From Pontibacter russatus (GTDB taxonomy: Bacteria > Bacteroidota > Bacteroidia > Cytophagales > Hymenobacteraceae), in the NCBI RefSeq assembly GCF_009931655.1, contig NZ_CP047984.1, positions 1,488,001 to 1,552,000 on the forward strand: DNA of 64,000 nucleotides, given 5' to 3'. Of the stretch, positions 18,562-26,929 are shown piece by piece; position 1 is the stretch's first letter, and the number at the start of each line of letters is the position of its first letter. Made by a program: the position numbers and the translations under genes. The notes beneath the pieces were generated by a model, which was given only the letters and a program-made list of their open reading frames with translations, had not been told where the DNA came from and did not search any database.

Positions 18562-19506
18562 ATGGATAGTATATATTTCTGGATCCTCTTCAACGCTTTC
18601 GTGCTCCTGATGCTGGGTCTCGACCTGTTCGTGTTCCACCGGAACGCGCACGAGGTAAAGATAAAGGAGGCCCTGCTCACCAGTTTGTTTTGGATCGCGC
18701 TGGCGCTGAGTTTCAACGTGATCATCTACTTTTGGCAGGGAGAGCAGCCCGCCATCGAGTTCCTCACGGGCTACCTCATCGAGAAGTCGCTGAGCGTGGA
18801 CAACCTGTTCGTGTTCATCCTCATTTTCAACTACTTCAAGGTGCCCTCCAAGTACCAGCACAACCTGCTGTTCTGGGGCGTGCTGGGGGCGCTGGTGTTG
18901 CGTGCCATTTTCATATTGGTTGGTGTGGCGCTTATTGCCAAGTTCCACTTCCTCATCTACATCATGGGCGCCTTCCTGATATTTACGGGCATCAAAATGG
19001 CCTTTTCGCAGGACAATGACGTGGACCCGGAGCACAATCCGCTGGTAAAGTTCGCCAGCAGGCACCTGCGCATTACCAAAATGCCGGTTGGAGGCAAGTT
19101 CTTCGTGAAGCAGGAGGGCAAGCTATATGCCACGCCGCTGTTCCTGGTGCTCATCATGATAGAAAGCACTGACGTGGTGTTCGCCGCCGACTCCATCCCC
19201 GCCATCCTGGCTATCTCCAAAGACCCCTTCATCGTGTATACCTCCAACGTGTTTGCGCTGCTGGGACTGCGGGCGCTTTACTTTGCCCTGGCCGGCATCA
19301 TGCAACTGTTCCATTACCTGCACTACGGCCTCTCGCTCATTCTGGCCTTTATCGGCGCAAAGCTGCTGCTCAGCGACATCTACCACATCGACATGCGCTA
19401 CGCGCTGCTGGCGGTGGGCGGCATCCTGGCTATCTCTATTATAGCCTCGCTCCTCTTCCCGAAGAAAGACAACGACCTGCCGCCACCCCCGGATTTTGTG
19501 GCGTAA
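18562..19506 (+). CDS. TerC-family integral membrane protein
   Basis: About 314 residues with around nine helices. The conserved acidic motifs of TerC/Alx proteins are present: GLDLFVFHR in the first helix, EKSLSVDNLFVF, and ESTDVVFAADSIPAIL. Relatives take part in manganese export, metallation of exported proteins or tellurite resistance; which role applies here is not visible. I prefer ATG 18562 over the GTG 24 bases upstream, because the GTG overlaps the -7 promoter box. It converges with a cationic amino acid permease across a very strong hairpin. Confidence 0.9.
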   Translation: MDSIYFWILFNAFVLLMLGLDLFVFHRNAHEVKIKEALLTSLFWIALALSFNVIIYFWQGEQPAIEFLTGYLIEKSLSVDNLFVFILIFNYFKVPSKYQHNLLFWGVLGALVLRAIFILVGVALIAKFHFLIYIMGAFLIFTGIKMAFSQDNDVDPEHNPLVKFASRHLRITKMPVGGKFFVKQEGKLYATPLFLVLIMIESTDVVFAADSIPAILAISKDPFIVYTSNVFALLGLRALYFALAGIMQLFHYLHYGLSLILAFIGAKLLLSDIYHIDMRYALLAVGGILAISIIASLLFPKKDNDLPPPPDFVA

Positions 19507-19557
19507 ACGCGACACTGCAACAACTTCATCAACACGGCAGGAAAAAGCAGAGATTTA

Positions 19558-19604
19558 TATATAAGCAGAGGGGCCAGCGCATTGCTGGCCCCTCTGCTTA
19601 TATA
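19558..19604. terminator. Bidirectional terminator, 21-bp perfect hairpin
   Basis: Perfect arms 19558-19578 and 19584-19604 around GCATT, with GC-rich core and TATATA at each end. It lies between convergent terC and the CAT-type permease. Confidence 0.88.
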
Positions 19605-19653
19605 TGGCCCGAAACAAGCGGCAGGCTATAGTTGGCTTTGCCGTATATATAGC

Positions 19654-21387
19654 CTAAGGCTGCGGTTTGCCGAGCTTGCTGTTGCGGTAGCCGTAGGCGA
19701 AGTATATCACCAGCCCCAGCGCCAGCCATGCCAGAAACCGGCTCCAGTTCGTGATGCCCAGCTCCGACATCAGGTACAGGTTGGTGAGCAGGCCCAGCAC
19801 CGGAATCAGCGACAGGCTGCGGGTAAAGGTGAGCACCACCATCACGGCGGCCACTGCCAGAAAGCCCAATAACGGCAGTTTGTGCCGGAACACCTCCCAG
19901 CCTCCCTCCGTGCTGAAGAAGGAAGAAACCCCGGCCCCGTTGTAGACGAGCAGCAGGCCCACGGCTATCAGCATAATGAGCGGCAAGGTGTATTTCCCGT
20001 TGATGTAGGGCACCCGGAAGCCCCTGTTCTCCACGGGCGCCCCCCGTTTCTGATCCAGCAGCAGGATGCCGCCGCACACCAGCACAAACGCAAACAGCGT
20101 CCCGATGCTGGTCAGGTCCGTTACTTCCGTCAGGTTCATGAAGAGCGCGGGCACCGCCACGACAACGCCGGTCACGATGGTGGCAAACCAGGGGGTTTTA
20201 TACTTGGGGTGGATGCTGGAGAAGATGCCCGGCAGCAGTCCGTCGCGGCTCATGCTCATCCAGATGCGCGGCTGCCCGTACTGGAACACCAGCAGCACGC
20301 TGGCCATGGCGACTATGGCGCTCACAGCCACAATACCGGCTATCACATCCAGGTTTACCTGCGCGAAAACAAAGGCAAGCGGGTCGCCCACGGCCAGCTC
20401 GGTGTAGGGCACCATGCCCGTCAGCACCAGGGCCAGCACCACGTACAGCACCGTGCAGATGATGAGCGCTAAAATCATCGCCCGTGGCAGGTCGCGCTGG
20501 GGGTTCTCGCATTCTTCCGCGGTGGTGGAGATGGCATCAAACCCGATATAGGCGAAAAACACCGCCGACACGCCTTTCAGAATGCCGCTCACGCCATTCG
20601 GCGCAAAGGGTGTCCAGTTGTCCGTGTTCACGTAAAACGCGCCCACCGATATAACCAGCAGGATCACGAGCAGCTTCAGCAGCACCAGCAAATTGGCCGT
20701 GCGCTTCGACTCGCGGATGCCGATGTACACCAGGTACGTGATCAGCACCGTGATGCCGAGGGCGGGCAAGTCTGCCACCAGCTTAATGCCGCCCAACTCT
20801 GGTGCCTGCAGCCAGGCCATATAGGCCTGCTGCACATTAGAGGGCAGGGCGGCCAGCGCCTGGCCCTGCGCCAGTGCCTCCCGTGCGGCGGCATAGCCAC
20901 GCGAAGCGCTCAGGAAATCCATGGTGAGGTATTCCGGTATGCCCAGCCCTACGCCCTGTAAAACGGCGGTAAAATAATCGGACCACGAGATGGCCACCGC
21001 GATGTTGCCGATGGCATACTCCATCAGCAAATCCCAGCCGATGATCCAGGCGATCAGCTCGCCGAACGAGGCGTAGGCGTAGGTATAGGCGCTCCCTGAG
21101 ACCGGGATGGTGGAGGCGAACTGGGCGTAGCACAAGGCAGAGAAGCCGCAGGCGATGGCCGTGAACACGAAGAGCAGCGACACCGCCGGGCCGCCGGCCG
21201 CGCTGGCGTTGCCGATGGTGCTGAAGATACCGGCCCCGATGATGGCGGCTATACCGAACGACACCAGATCCTTCAGGCGGAGCGTGCGCACCAGATTGGT
21301 GCCCTGCACATGCCCGTCTCGCTCATAATCAGCCTGTAGCGCTGTGATGTTTTTGCGGCGTGTGAGGTTCTGCAGGGTTTTACTCAT
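19654..21387 (-). CDS. APC-superfamily permease, cationic amino acid transporter-like
   Basis: A 577-residue membrane protein with about twelve to fourteen helices. RTLRLKDLVSFGIAAIIGAGIFSTIG is the first-helix signature of CAT-type APC permeases and AYIGFDAISTTAEECENPQRDLP is the strongly conserved loop of that group. The C-terminal half has extra helices, as in CAT proteins. It probably imports amino acids at the inner membrane; specificity is not certain. It lies 147 bases downstream of kup on the same strand and might be transcribed with it. Confidence 0.9.
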   Translation of the reverse strand: MSKTLQNLTRRKNITALQADYERDGHVQGTNLVRTLRLKDLVSFGIAAIIGAGIFSTIGNASAAGGPAVSLLFVFTAIACGFSALCYAQFASTIPVSGSAYTYAYASFGELIAWIIGWDLLMEYAIGNIAVAISWSDYFTAVLQGVGLGIPEYLTMDFLSASRGYAAAREALAQGQALAALPSNVQQAYMAWLQAPELGGIKLVADLPALGITVLITYLVYIGIRESKRTANLLVLLKLLVILLVISVGAFYVNTDNWTPFAPNGVSGILKGVSAVFFAYIGFDAISTTAEECENPQRDLPRAMILALIICTVLYVVLALVLTGMVPYTELAVGDPLAFVFAQVNLDVIAGIVAVSAIVAMASVLLVFQYGQPRIWMSMSRDGLLPGIFSSIHPKYKTPWFATIVTGVVVAVPALFMNLTEVTDLTSIGTLFAFVLVCGGILLLDQKRGAPVENRGFRVPYINGKYTLPLIMLIAVGLLLVYNGAGVSSFFSTEGGWEVFRHKLPLLGFLAVAAVMVVLTFTRSLSLIPVLGLLTNLYLMSELGITNWSRFLAWLALGLVIYFAYGYRNSKLGKPQP

Positions 21388-21511
21388 AGGTCGGCTTTTG
21401 AGGCGAAGGCTTTCTGGTGTTGCTGTTGGGGCGGCAAGGTATGAAAATTTCGCTTGCCATGCTGCGTGCCAGATTCATTAGGTTCAGCGGCGCCCTTCCG
21501 ACCCGCACATA

Positions 21512-21535
21512 ACAACCCGGATATAAGCGGGTTGT
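21512..21535 (-). terminator. Possible hairpin at the end of kup
   Basis: 8-bp arms (ACAACCCG / CGGGTTGT) around an 8-base loop, touching the kup stop codon. No T-run follows, so it may only weaken read-through. Confidence 0.35.
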
Positions 21536-23472
21536 CAAACCGGGATGCGCTTCAGGTCAGGCAGCTTCACCGGGCTGATAAGCAGGGGCACTTTCTCCAC
21601 CTTCACGGAGCTGGTGTCGAGCCCGAACCATTTGGTTTCGGAGGCGGCAAAGTCCTTCAGGTTAAAATACCACTGCATGATCACCCGCTTTTTAAAGGGG
21701 AGGTCGTTTTCAACGGAAAGGTACTTCTCCAGCACCACAAACCGGAAGTCGCCGATGAGCTGCTGCCTATTGAGCGAGGGATACCGGCTCGTGATGTCCA
21801 CCTCTCCGTTTTCCACCAGTTCCTCCACCACTTTTCTGAAAAAAAGGTTGATGCGCTGCTCTACCCGAAAGCCCAGCCTGAAATCGATGCGAATCACGTC
21901 CCCCTCGGCTATATGGCGCACTTTGTACTCTGCCGTATGCGGGGCGTCGGTGGTCTCTACGTGTATAAACCAGTAGATGTCGGCACGCTTGGGCCGTTTC
22001 TGAAAGATAGAGTAAATTACTTTCGACTCCAGCTTCTTATGATCAGGCGCACTGGTCATAAAGACGAGGTGGGTCGTGTACTTCGGCACGCTCTCGTCGG
22101 CGCTCAGCTCCTGCAACGCAGGCAGGTAATGCTTCAGCCGCACGTACTCTGTCAGGCTGCGCTTGATGTAAAAGGCGCTTATCCAGATATACATGACGGA
22201 CAGCAGCAGAAAGCCAATCAGAAGCGACACCCAGCCGCCGTGCGGGAACTTGCTCAGGTTAGCCACCAGAAAAGCGGCCTCGATGGCCAGGTATATGGCT
22301 CCAAACGCGGCGGCAAGCAAGCCGGATTTATACCGGGCGTACAGGTAATAGGCCATCAGCAAGGTGGTGGAGAACATGGCCATGGTAATAGCCAGTCCGT
22401 ACGCCGCCTCCATATGCTCCGACTCCCTGAAATAAAGCACCACGCCCACACAGCCCAGCCACAGCAGCCAGTTAATGCTGGGTATATATAACTGGCCTTT
22501 GAGGTTGGTGGGATAAACCAGCCTCACGCGGGGCCACAGGTTCAGCCGGATGGCTTCGCTGATGAGCGTGAACGATCCGGATATCAGCGCCTGGCTGGCA
22601 ATAATGGCGGCGATGGTGGCGATAGCGATACCGACCAGCAGGAACCAGCCCGGCATCAGCTGGTAGAAAGGGTTACCCGTCAGTTGCTGCCCTTCCTGCG
22701 TCATCAGCCAGGCCCCCTGCCCCAGGTAGTTCAGCAGGAGGCAGATCTTCACAAAAGCCCAGCTCACCCGGATGTTCGGGCGGCCGCAGTGGCCCAGGTC
22801 GGAATACAGGGCCTCGGCCCCGGTGGTACACAGGAAAACAGCGCCCAGCAGCCAGAAGCCATTTGGGTAGTTTGTGAGCAGCTGGTAGGCGTAGGATGGG
22901 TTTAGCGCTTGTATGACCTCCGGGTGCTGCACAACCGAGAGCCCGCCCAGCACGCCCAGCATCGTGAACCAGAGCAGCATCACGGGCCCAAAGGTCTTGC
23001 CGACAACCTCCGTCCCGAAGCTCTGCATGGTAAACAGCGCGGTGAGGATGGCCAGCACAATCGGAACCGTCGGGATATCGGGGTACAGGATGCGGAGCCC
23101 CTCGATAGCAGATGAGATGGATATGGGAGGCGTAATGATACCGTCTGCCAGCAGGGCCGCCCCACCCACCATGGCGGGCACGATAAGCCAGGCGGCCCGC
23201 CGCCGTATGAGGGTATAGAGCGAAAAGACGCCTCCCTCCCCGTTGTTGTCGGCCTGCAGGGTGAGCAGCACGTATTTAACGGTTGTCTGAAGCGTCAGCG
23301 TCCAGAAAACACAGGAGATACCACCATACACCAGGGTCTCGGATATCTGCGCATCCCCCACAATCGCCTTCATCACGTACAGCGGCGAGGTGCCAATGTC
23401 TCCGTAGATGATGCCCAGCGAAATCAACAAACCCGCTGTGGTGACAGCAGGCGACTTAGATGGAGAGTTCAT
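21535..23472 (-). CDS. kup: Kup-family potassium transporter
   Basis: 645 residues, normal for the KUP/HAK/KT family. The signature GDIGTSPLY is at residues 24-32, followed by LTLQTTVKYVLLTLQADNNGEGG and about twelve helices; the C-terminal 150 residues form the soluble tail. It takes up potassium, probably with protons. It follows a DedA gene with a 60-bp gap on the same strand, so the two may be cotranscribed. ATG 23472 leads directly into the conserved N-terminus. Confidence 0.95.
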   Translation of the reverse strand: MNSPSKSPAVTTAGLLISLGIIYGDIGTSPLYVMKAIVGDAQISETLVYGGISCVFWTLTLQTTVKYVLLTLQADNNGEGGVFSLYTLIRRRAAWLIVPAMVGGAALLADGIITPPISISSAIEGLRILYPDIPTVPIVLAILTALFTMQSFGTEVVGKTFGPVMLLWFTMLGVLGGLSVVQHPEVIQALNPSYAYQLLTNYPNGFWLLGAVFLCTTGAEALYSDLGHCGRPNIRVSWAFVKICLLLNYLGQGAWLMTQEGQQLTGNPFYQLMPGWFLLVGIAIATIAAIIASQALISGSFTLISEAIRLNLWPRVRLVYPTNLKGQLYIPSINWLLWLGCVGVVLYFRESEHMEAAYGLAITMAMFSTTLLMAYYLYARYKSGLLAAAFGAIYLAIEAAFLVANLSKFPHGGWVSLLIGFLLLSVMYIWISAFYIKRSLTEYVRLKHYLPALQELSADESVPKYTTHLVFMTSAPDHKKLESKVIYSIFQKRPKRADIYWFIHVETTDAPHTAEYKVRHIAEGDVIRIDFRLGFRVEQRINLFFRKVVEELVENGEVDITSRYPSLNRQQLIGDFRFVVLEKYLSVENDLPFKKRVIMQWYFNLKDFAASETKWFGLDTSSVKVEKVPLLISPVKLPDLKRIPV

Positions 23473-23532
23473 ATGCCAGTTATCAGGTTTTGTACGGTTA
23501 GAGGCTGTCTTTACGACAAGAGGCAGAAGGCG

Positions 23533-24186
23533 CTACACCTTCTGCCTGACGCGGATGCGCTGCTTCAGCAACGTGACGACGGGCGGTAGCAGCGATATGC
23601 CGATGATGCCCAGCACCAGCAGCGAGAAGTTCTTCCTGACTACCGGCAGGTTGCCGAACGTATACCCAATCAGGATAAAGAAAACCACCCACAGCACGGC
23701 CCCCACCACATTGAAGAGCAGGAACCTTTTGTAGTTCATGTTGCCCATGCCGGCCACGAAGGGGGCAAACGTGCGCACAATCGGGATAAAGCGGGCGTAG
23801 ATGATGGTGCGACCGCCGTATCGCGCGTAAAACCGCTCCGCCTGCTGCAGGTGCGCCTGCCGCAGAAACCAGTAGTCTTTATCGTAAAGCCTGCCGCCGA
23901 GTTTGTTGCCTGTGTAGTAGTTGAAGGAATCTCCCAGCACCGCCGCCACGCACAGCAGCACTATCAGTAGCGCGACACTGAGCTCCGAAGACGGTATGGC
24001 CGCCAGCGCACCCAGGGCGAACAGCAGCGAGTCGCCGGGCAGGAAGGGCGTTACCACCAGCCCCGTCTCGCAGAAAATGATGATGAAGAGAATCAGGTAT
24101 ATCCAGGTCTTGTATTCCCGCAACAGTTCTACCAGGTGTAAGTCGATGTGAAGGATAAAATCAATCAGTTGCTGTATCAGCTCCAT
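23533..24186 (-). CDS. DedA-family membrane protein
   Basis: 217 residues with about five hydrophobic segments. The DedA hallmarks are ETGLVVTPFLPGDSLLFALGALA, a central GDSFNYYTGNKLGG and RFIPIVRTFAPFVAGMGNM. DedA proteins are thought to flip phospholipids such as undecaprenyl phosphate or phosphatidylethanolamine and help membrane homeostasis. The gene lies just upstream of kup. Confidence 0.93.
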   Translation of the reverse strand: MELIQQLIDFILHIDLHLVELLREYKTWIYLILFIIIFCETGLVVTPFLPGDSLLFALGALAAIPSSELSVALLIVLLCVAAVLGDSFNYYTGNKLGGRLYDKDYWFLRQAHLQQAERFYARYGGRTIIYARFIPIVRTFAPFVAGMGNMNYKRFLLFNVVGAVLWVVFFILIGYTFGNLPVVRKNFSLLVLGIIGISLLPPVVTLLKQRIRVRQKV

Positions 24187-24293
24187 ACTTGTGATCTGAA
24201 GAAAAAAGTTAACTAGAAGACAATGGCGCGCGTCCCGCCGCAGGTGAGCGGCCTGGCGGAAAGCGCGAAGACGAAAGCGGAAGAGCGAAGGAT

Positions 24294-24653
24294 TTAGGGG
24301 CCCTTTGTGAGGATGGAGTGAAGGCCGCAGTCCATTTTGGAGAAAGCGTAGAAGGCAGGAACAGCGGGGGAACTGGCATGTGCGGTGTGAACCTGCCGGA
24401 GAAGGCTGGATGTGAGTTGCACCAGCGGGGCTCTTTCGAGTTGCAGCACTCCTTTCGCATCGCCGGCCGCCACCTCACCAGCCGTTACGGCAAAAGGTAA
24501 TTCATCTTCTGCAGCAACCTGGGCAGCCGGAGCTCCAGACCCGGCAGGGGACGCATACGAAACAGCAGGCATCGAAAGTGTCAGGAAAGCGCACAGCACC
24601 AATGCCAGCACGACCGACAGCTTCTCAAAGAAAGAAGTACCTGTTGTTACCAT
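24294..24653 (-). CDS. Small secreted protein of unknown function
   Basis: About 119 residues, not recognised. From ATG 24653 the protein has a clear signal peptide (KLSVVLALVLCAFLTLSMPAVSYASP, cleavage probably after YAS or SYA), followed by an Ala/Gly-rich low-complexity mature part without obvious domains and with one cysteine. An upstream in-frame start would add 15 residues before the signal and is less likely. It may be exported to the periplasm. The coding call is moderate because the mature region is short and of low complexity. Confidence 0.45.
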   Translation of the reverse strand: MVTTGTSFFEKLSVVLALVLCAFLTLSMPAVSYASPAGSGAPAAQVAAEDELPFAVTAGEVAAGDAKGVLQLERAPLVQLTSSLLRQVHTAHASSPAVPAFYAFSKMDCGLHSILTKGP

Positions 24654-24828
24654 TCGGCAAAGGAAGAGGGTGGCAGACACTAAAACAACAGTTGGCACTT
24701 AATTATTTTTGGCCGCCCCGCCACGTTTATATATTACATTTATATATAAAAAGCCGCAGAATATGTGCCATTTACAGCAGATACCTGCGCCTATGCCCGC
24801 CTGATCCTGCTGCCTGCTGCGCCCCGCT

Positions 24829-25224
24829 CTAAACGAATTGGCGCAGCCACTCCTTTGCGGCTTTGTCGTCCGTGAAGGTTTTCATCGGGATTGGCGGCGG
24901 CTTGAGGGAAAACAGTATGTTCATGATAAACTTTGAAAGTCCCGGCTTGGAGACCATCGCCATCGCAGAGTAAATAAGGGGCAGCTGCTCTGTCGAGAAC
25001 TTCCGCGTCTCCTTGTCCGGAACCGGTGAGTCAGCCAGGTAAATCAGCAACGGAGCTCTTTTGTTGTTGGTAATCTGCTTCACCAAGGCCACATTCCCTG
25101 CGATGTTTGCCACCGTCCGCTTCGGGCTCTTGGAAAGCGACACCAGGATACCTCCGTCAAACCAGTAGGTCGCGATTTCCCCCTCAAACGTTTGCCCGTC
25201 TGTCGGCGCTGTTATTTGATTCAT
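24829..25224 (-). CDS. STAS/SEC14-like protein of unknown function
   Basis: About 131 residues. Strands EGEIATYWFDGGILVSLS and APLLIYLADSP, helices between them and the ending FTDDKAAKEWLRQFV fit the small STAS/SpoIIAA-like proteins of Bacteroidota and mirror the protein at 15888-16307 (which ends FTSRAEAVAWLSA). Such domains bind nucleotides, lipids or partner proteins; the role here is unknown. ATG 25224 is chosen because the upstream in-frame stretch is not protein-like. It sits at the edge of an AT-rich islet beside a toxin-antitoxin pair. Confidence 0.65.
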   Translation of the reverse strand: MNQITAPTDGQTFEGEIATYWFDGGILVSLSKSPKRTVANIAGNVALVKQITNNKRAPLLIYLADSPVPDKETRKFSTEQLPLIYSAMAMVSKPGLSKFIMNILFSLKPPPIPMKTFTDDKAAKEWLRQFV

Positions 25225-25320
25225 AGTCAAGTTTTCTGGGACACCGGCTGACGGATTGGTATAGCAGATGGCGAGGCGTAGCAAGGGTTAAGGCTGAAAA
25301 GGGTTGGCACCTGTAATTTT

Positions 25321-25614
25321 TTAGCTTGTCTTATTCTGTGGATTTTGCCTGTTATCGAACAAGGCAAGTATGTAGATAGTTTCTTCTTTCTGCTTATAAA
25401 GGATGGTGGTGTGTTTGTGCAGCAGAAAACCTCTAATGACTTTTTCAGGGCTTTCTAATGTTCCTATTTGAGGGTATTTAACAAGTAGCTCTAAAAACTT
25501 AAATACTCTGTGGGTAAATGTCTGCGCTGCTTTTTCTCCAAATTGTTCCTGCAAATAGCTCTGTAAATCAGCTAATTGCTTGCTTGCCCGTTTGTTCCAG
25601 ACTATCTGAGCCAT
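25321..25614 (-). CDS. ParE/RelE-superfamily toxin
   Basis: A 97-residue protein of the RelE/ParE fold: N-terminal helix WNKRASKQLADLQSYLQEQFGEKAA, then IRGFLLHKHTTILYKQKEETIYILALFDNRQNP, the strand-rich end with the typical F-x-x-R-x-x-P pattern. Family members either cleave ribosome-bound mRNA (RelE) or poison gyrase (ParE); the catalytic set is not clear enough to choose. It overlaps the end of its antitoxin by 13 bases on the same strand, so translation is coupled. Base composition is clearly more AT-rich than the surrounding genes, suggesting horizontal arrival. Confidence 0.85.
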   Translation of the reverse strand: MAQIVWNKRASKQLADLQSYLQEQFGEKAAQTFTHRVFKFLELLVKYPQIGTLESPEKVIRGFLLHKHTTILYKQKEETIYILALFDNRQNPQNKTS

Positions 25615-25841
25615 TTAGAATTCCTTCTTTTCATCTCCTCCTGAGCTATCCAGGCAGGTTCGTTACCGATTTCGCTCTCACTTGCTAAAACTTCCTGCTT
25701 CTGCGCTTCTGTCAAGCCAGTCCAAAGGCTTCCTGCCTTGTAATCTCTTCTACTGGAAAGAATCATGAAGATATCTTCTAATAATTTTTCATCATTAGTT
25801 GTATCAATCAGTTTATGCAAATCCTCCTTTATAGCTGCCAT
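25602..25841 (-). CDS. Antitoxin of the ParE/RelE-type pair
   Basis: A 79-residue acidic protein encoded just upstream of, and overlapping, the toxin gene. It has an N-terminal helix (IKEDLHKLIDTTNDEKLLEDIFMILSSR) and a charged C-terminal tail (ESEIGNEPAWIAQEEMKRRNSKWL), the plan of many small Bacteroidota antitoxins in which the tail wraps the toxin. No classical helix-turn-helix is visible, so DNA binding and autorepression are uncertain. Size, order and overlap are the main evidence. Confidence 0.75.
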   Translation of the reverse strand: MAAIKEDLHKLIDTTNDEKLLEDIFMILSSRRDYKAGSLWTGLTEAQKQEVLASESEIGNEPAWIAQEEMKRRNSKWLR

Positions 25842-25894
25842 GTCAAAACTTTTTGAAAATATACAGATGATTTCATTTTTATCTTTTATAATAT

Positions 25895-26509
25895 TTATAC
25901 GTTGTGCTTTCGTTTTTTTATCCTTTGCACAATTTCATACCCAAGGTACTGTTTTAACATAAGAAATCTTTTTCTATAATACTCATTCCAATAACTTATC
26001 ATCCTACTTGCCGTCTTCTGCCAGTAGTTCGGATTTTCCAGAATGAATTCTTGATATAGATCTATGTTTTGCTCATTTACATGTCTGTCAATCCCTTCTA
26101 ATAACTCATAGACATATTCTCCCAGTAACTGTGTGGTGAATGGTATAACCCAATACTCGCTTGTCGGTATTAAACCCTGAAGTCTTCTTTCCCTTATGTA
26201 CCCGTTATAGTGACGAAGGTAGATACAGTTTAGAATTGCTTTTTGCTTGTCAGATAATGTTTCTTCCTTTTCTAAATCAGGCTCATTGAAGTAGAGTCTA
26301 TAGGTTATTACCAGACTCTCATCCCTTAAGTTTATATAGAGTTCACTTGGATGGATTAGATTAGCCATTAAATGAACTTGGCCATCTTTCAATTTTACTT
26401 TGTTGTCGTGAAAGGGTAAAACCTCTAAAACAGCTGACACATCCGCTTACAGTTCAGTCGGAAAAGCTTTTAGAATTCTCGCTCTATATTCAGAGAAAAT
26501 ATCTTTCAT
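25895..26509 (-). pseudogene. Unknown AT-rich gene split by an in-frame TAA
   Basis: A start ATG at 26509 opens 20 codons (MKDIFSEYRARILKAFPTEL) that end in TAA at 26449-26447. The same frame then continues for more than 180 codons to 25895, with no other stop. The downstream part alone could start at GTG 26440 or ATG 26368. The flow from the first 20 residues into VSAVLEVLPFHDNKVKL suggests one original protein of about 204 residues, broken by a point mutation or read through. The protein is not recognised: it is mainly helical, rich in Tyr and charged residues, without a signal peptide. It neighbours the toxin-antitoxin pair and shares its low GC. Confidence 0.6.
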
Positions 26510-26929
26510 TTAACATTTTTGAATTTTATTTAATTTAAATGCTGCCCAACGTGTGGATATGCATGAACCTACGGATATCTGCACTATGTACTAAGGTAGA
26601 CTGGTCGGATGCTCAGTCTGTTTGCTTCACAATCAAAATCACAAACACCTCCATTTTCAATTGTATATGGTTTCACTAATATAACGTACTTTTACAGTTT
26701 ATCAAGCGGGCTCACAACTTCATATAGCGCAGAGTTGGTTATATAGTGCTCATTTCCGTTATTTTGCTGTTGCAGTGTCAATTGTTCCTTTTTCTTTTTC
26801 ATCCATCCCACGGGCAGGTCGCGACCTGTTCCTACCAGCCTGTCCCGAAGTCTCGGTGAGGTCATGCACCGGGCGCTGGATAGTAGAAGGCCGGGAGGCT
26901 CACGCTGGCAGTTTCCGCTAACCCGCCGC
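26510..26929. other. Intergenic region at the edge of the AT-rich islet
   Basis: No gene seen. The left 300 bases are AT-rich like the islet; from about 26810 the sequence returns to the GC-rich composition of the following oxidoreductase gene. Confidence 0.45.

Noticed and set aside
21454..22491. 345-codon ORF opposite kup
   Set aside because: Antisense shadow; kup is complete and conserved.
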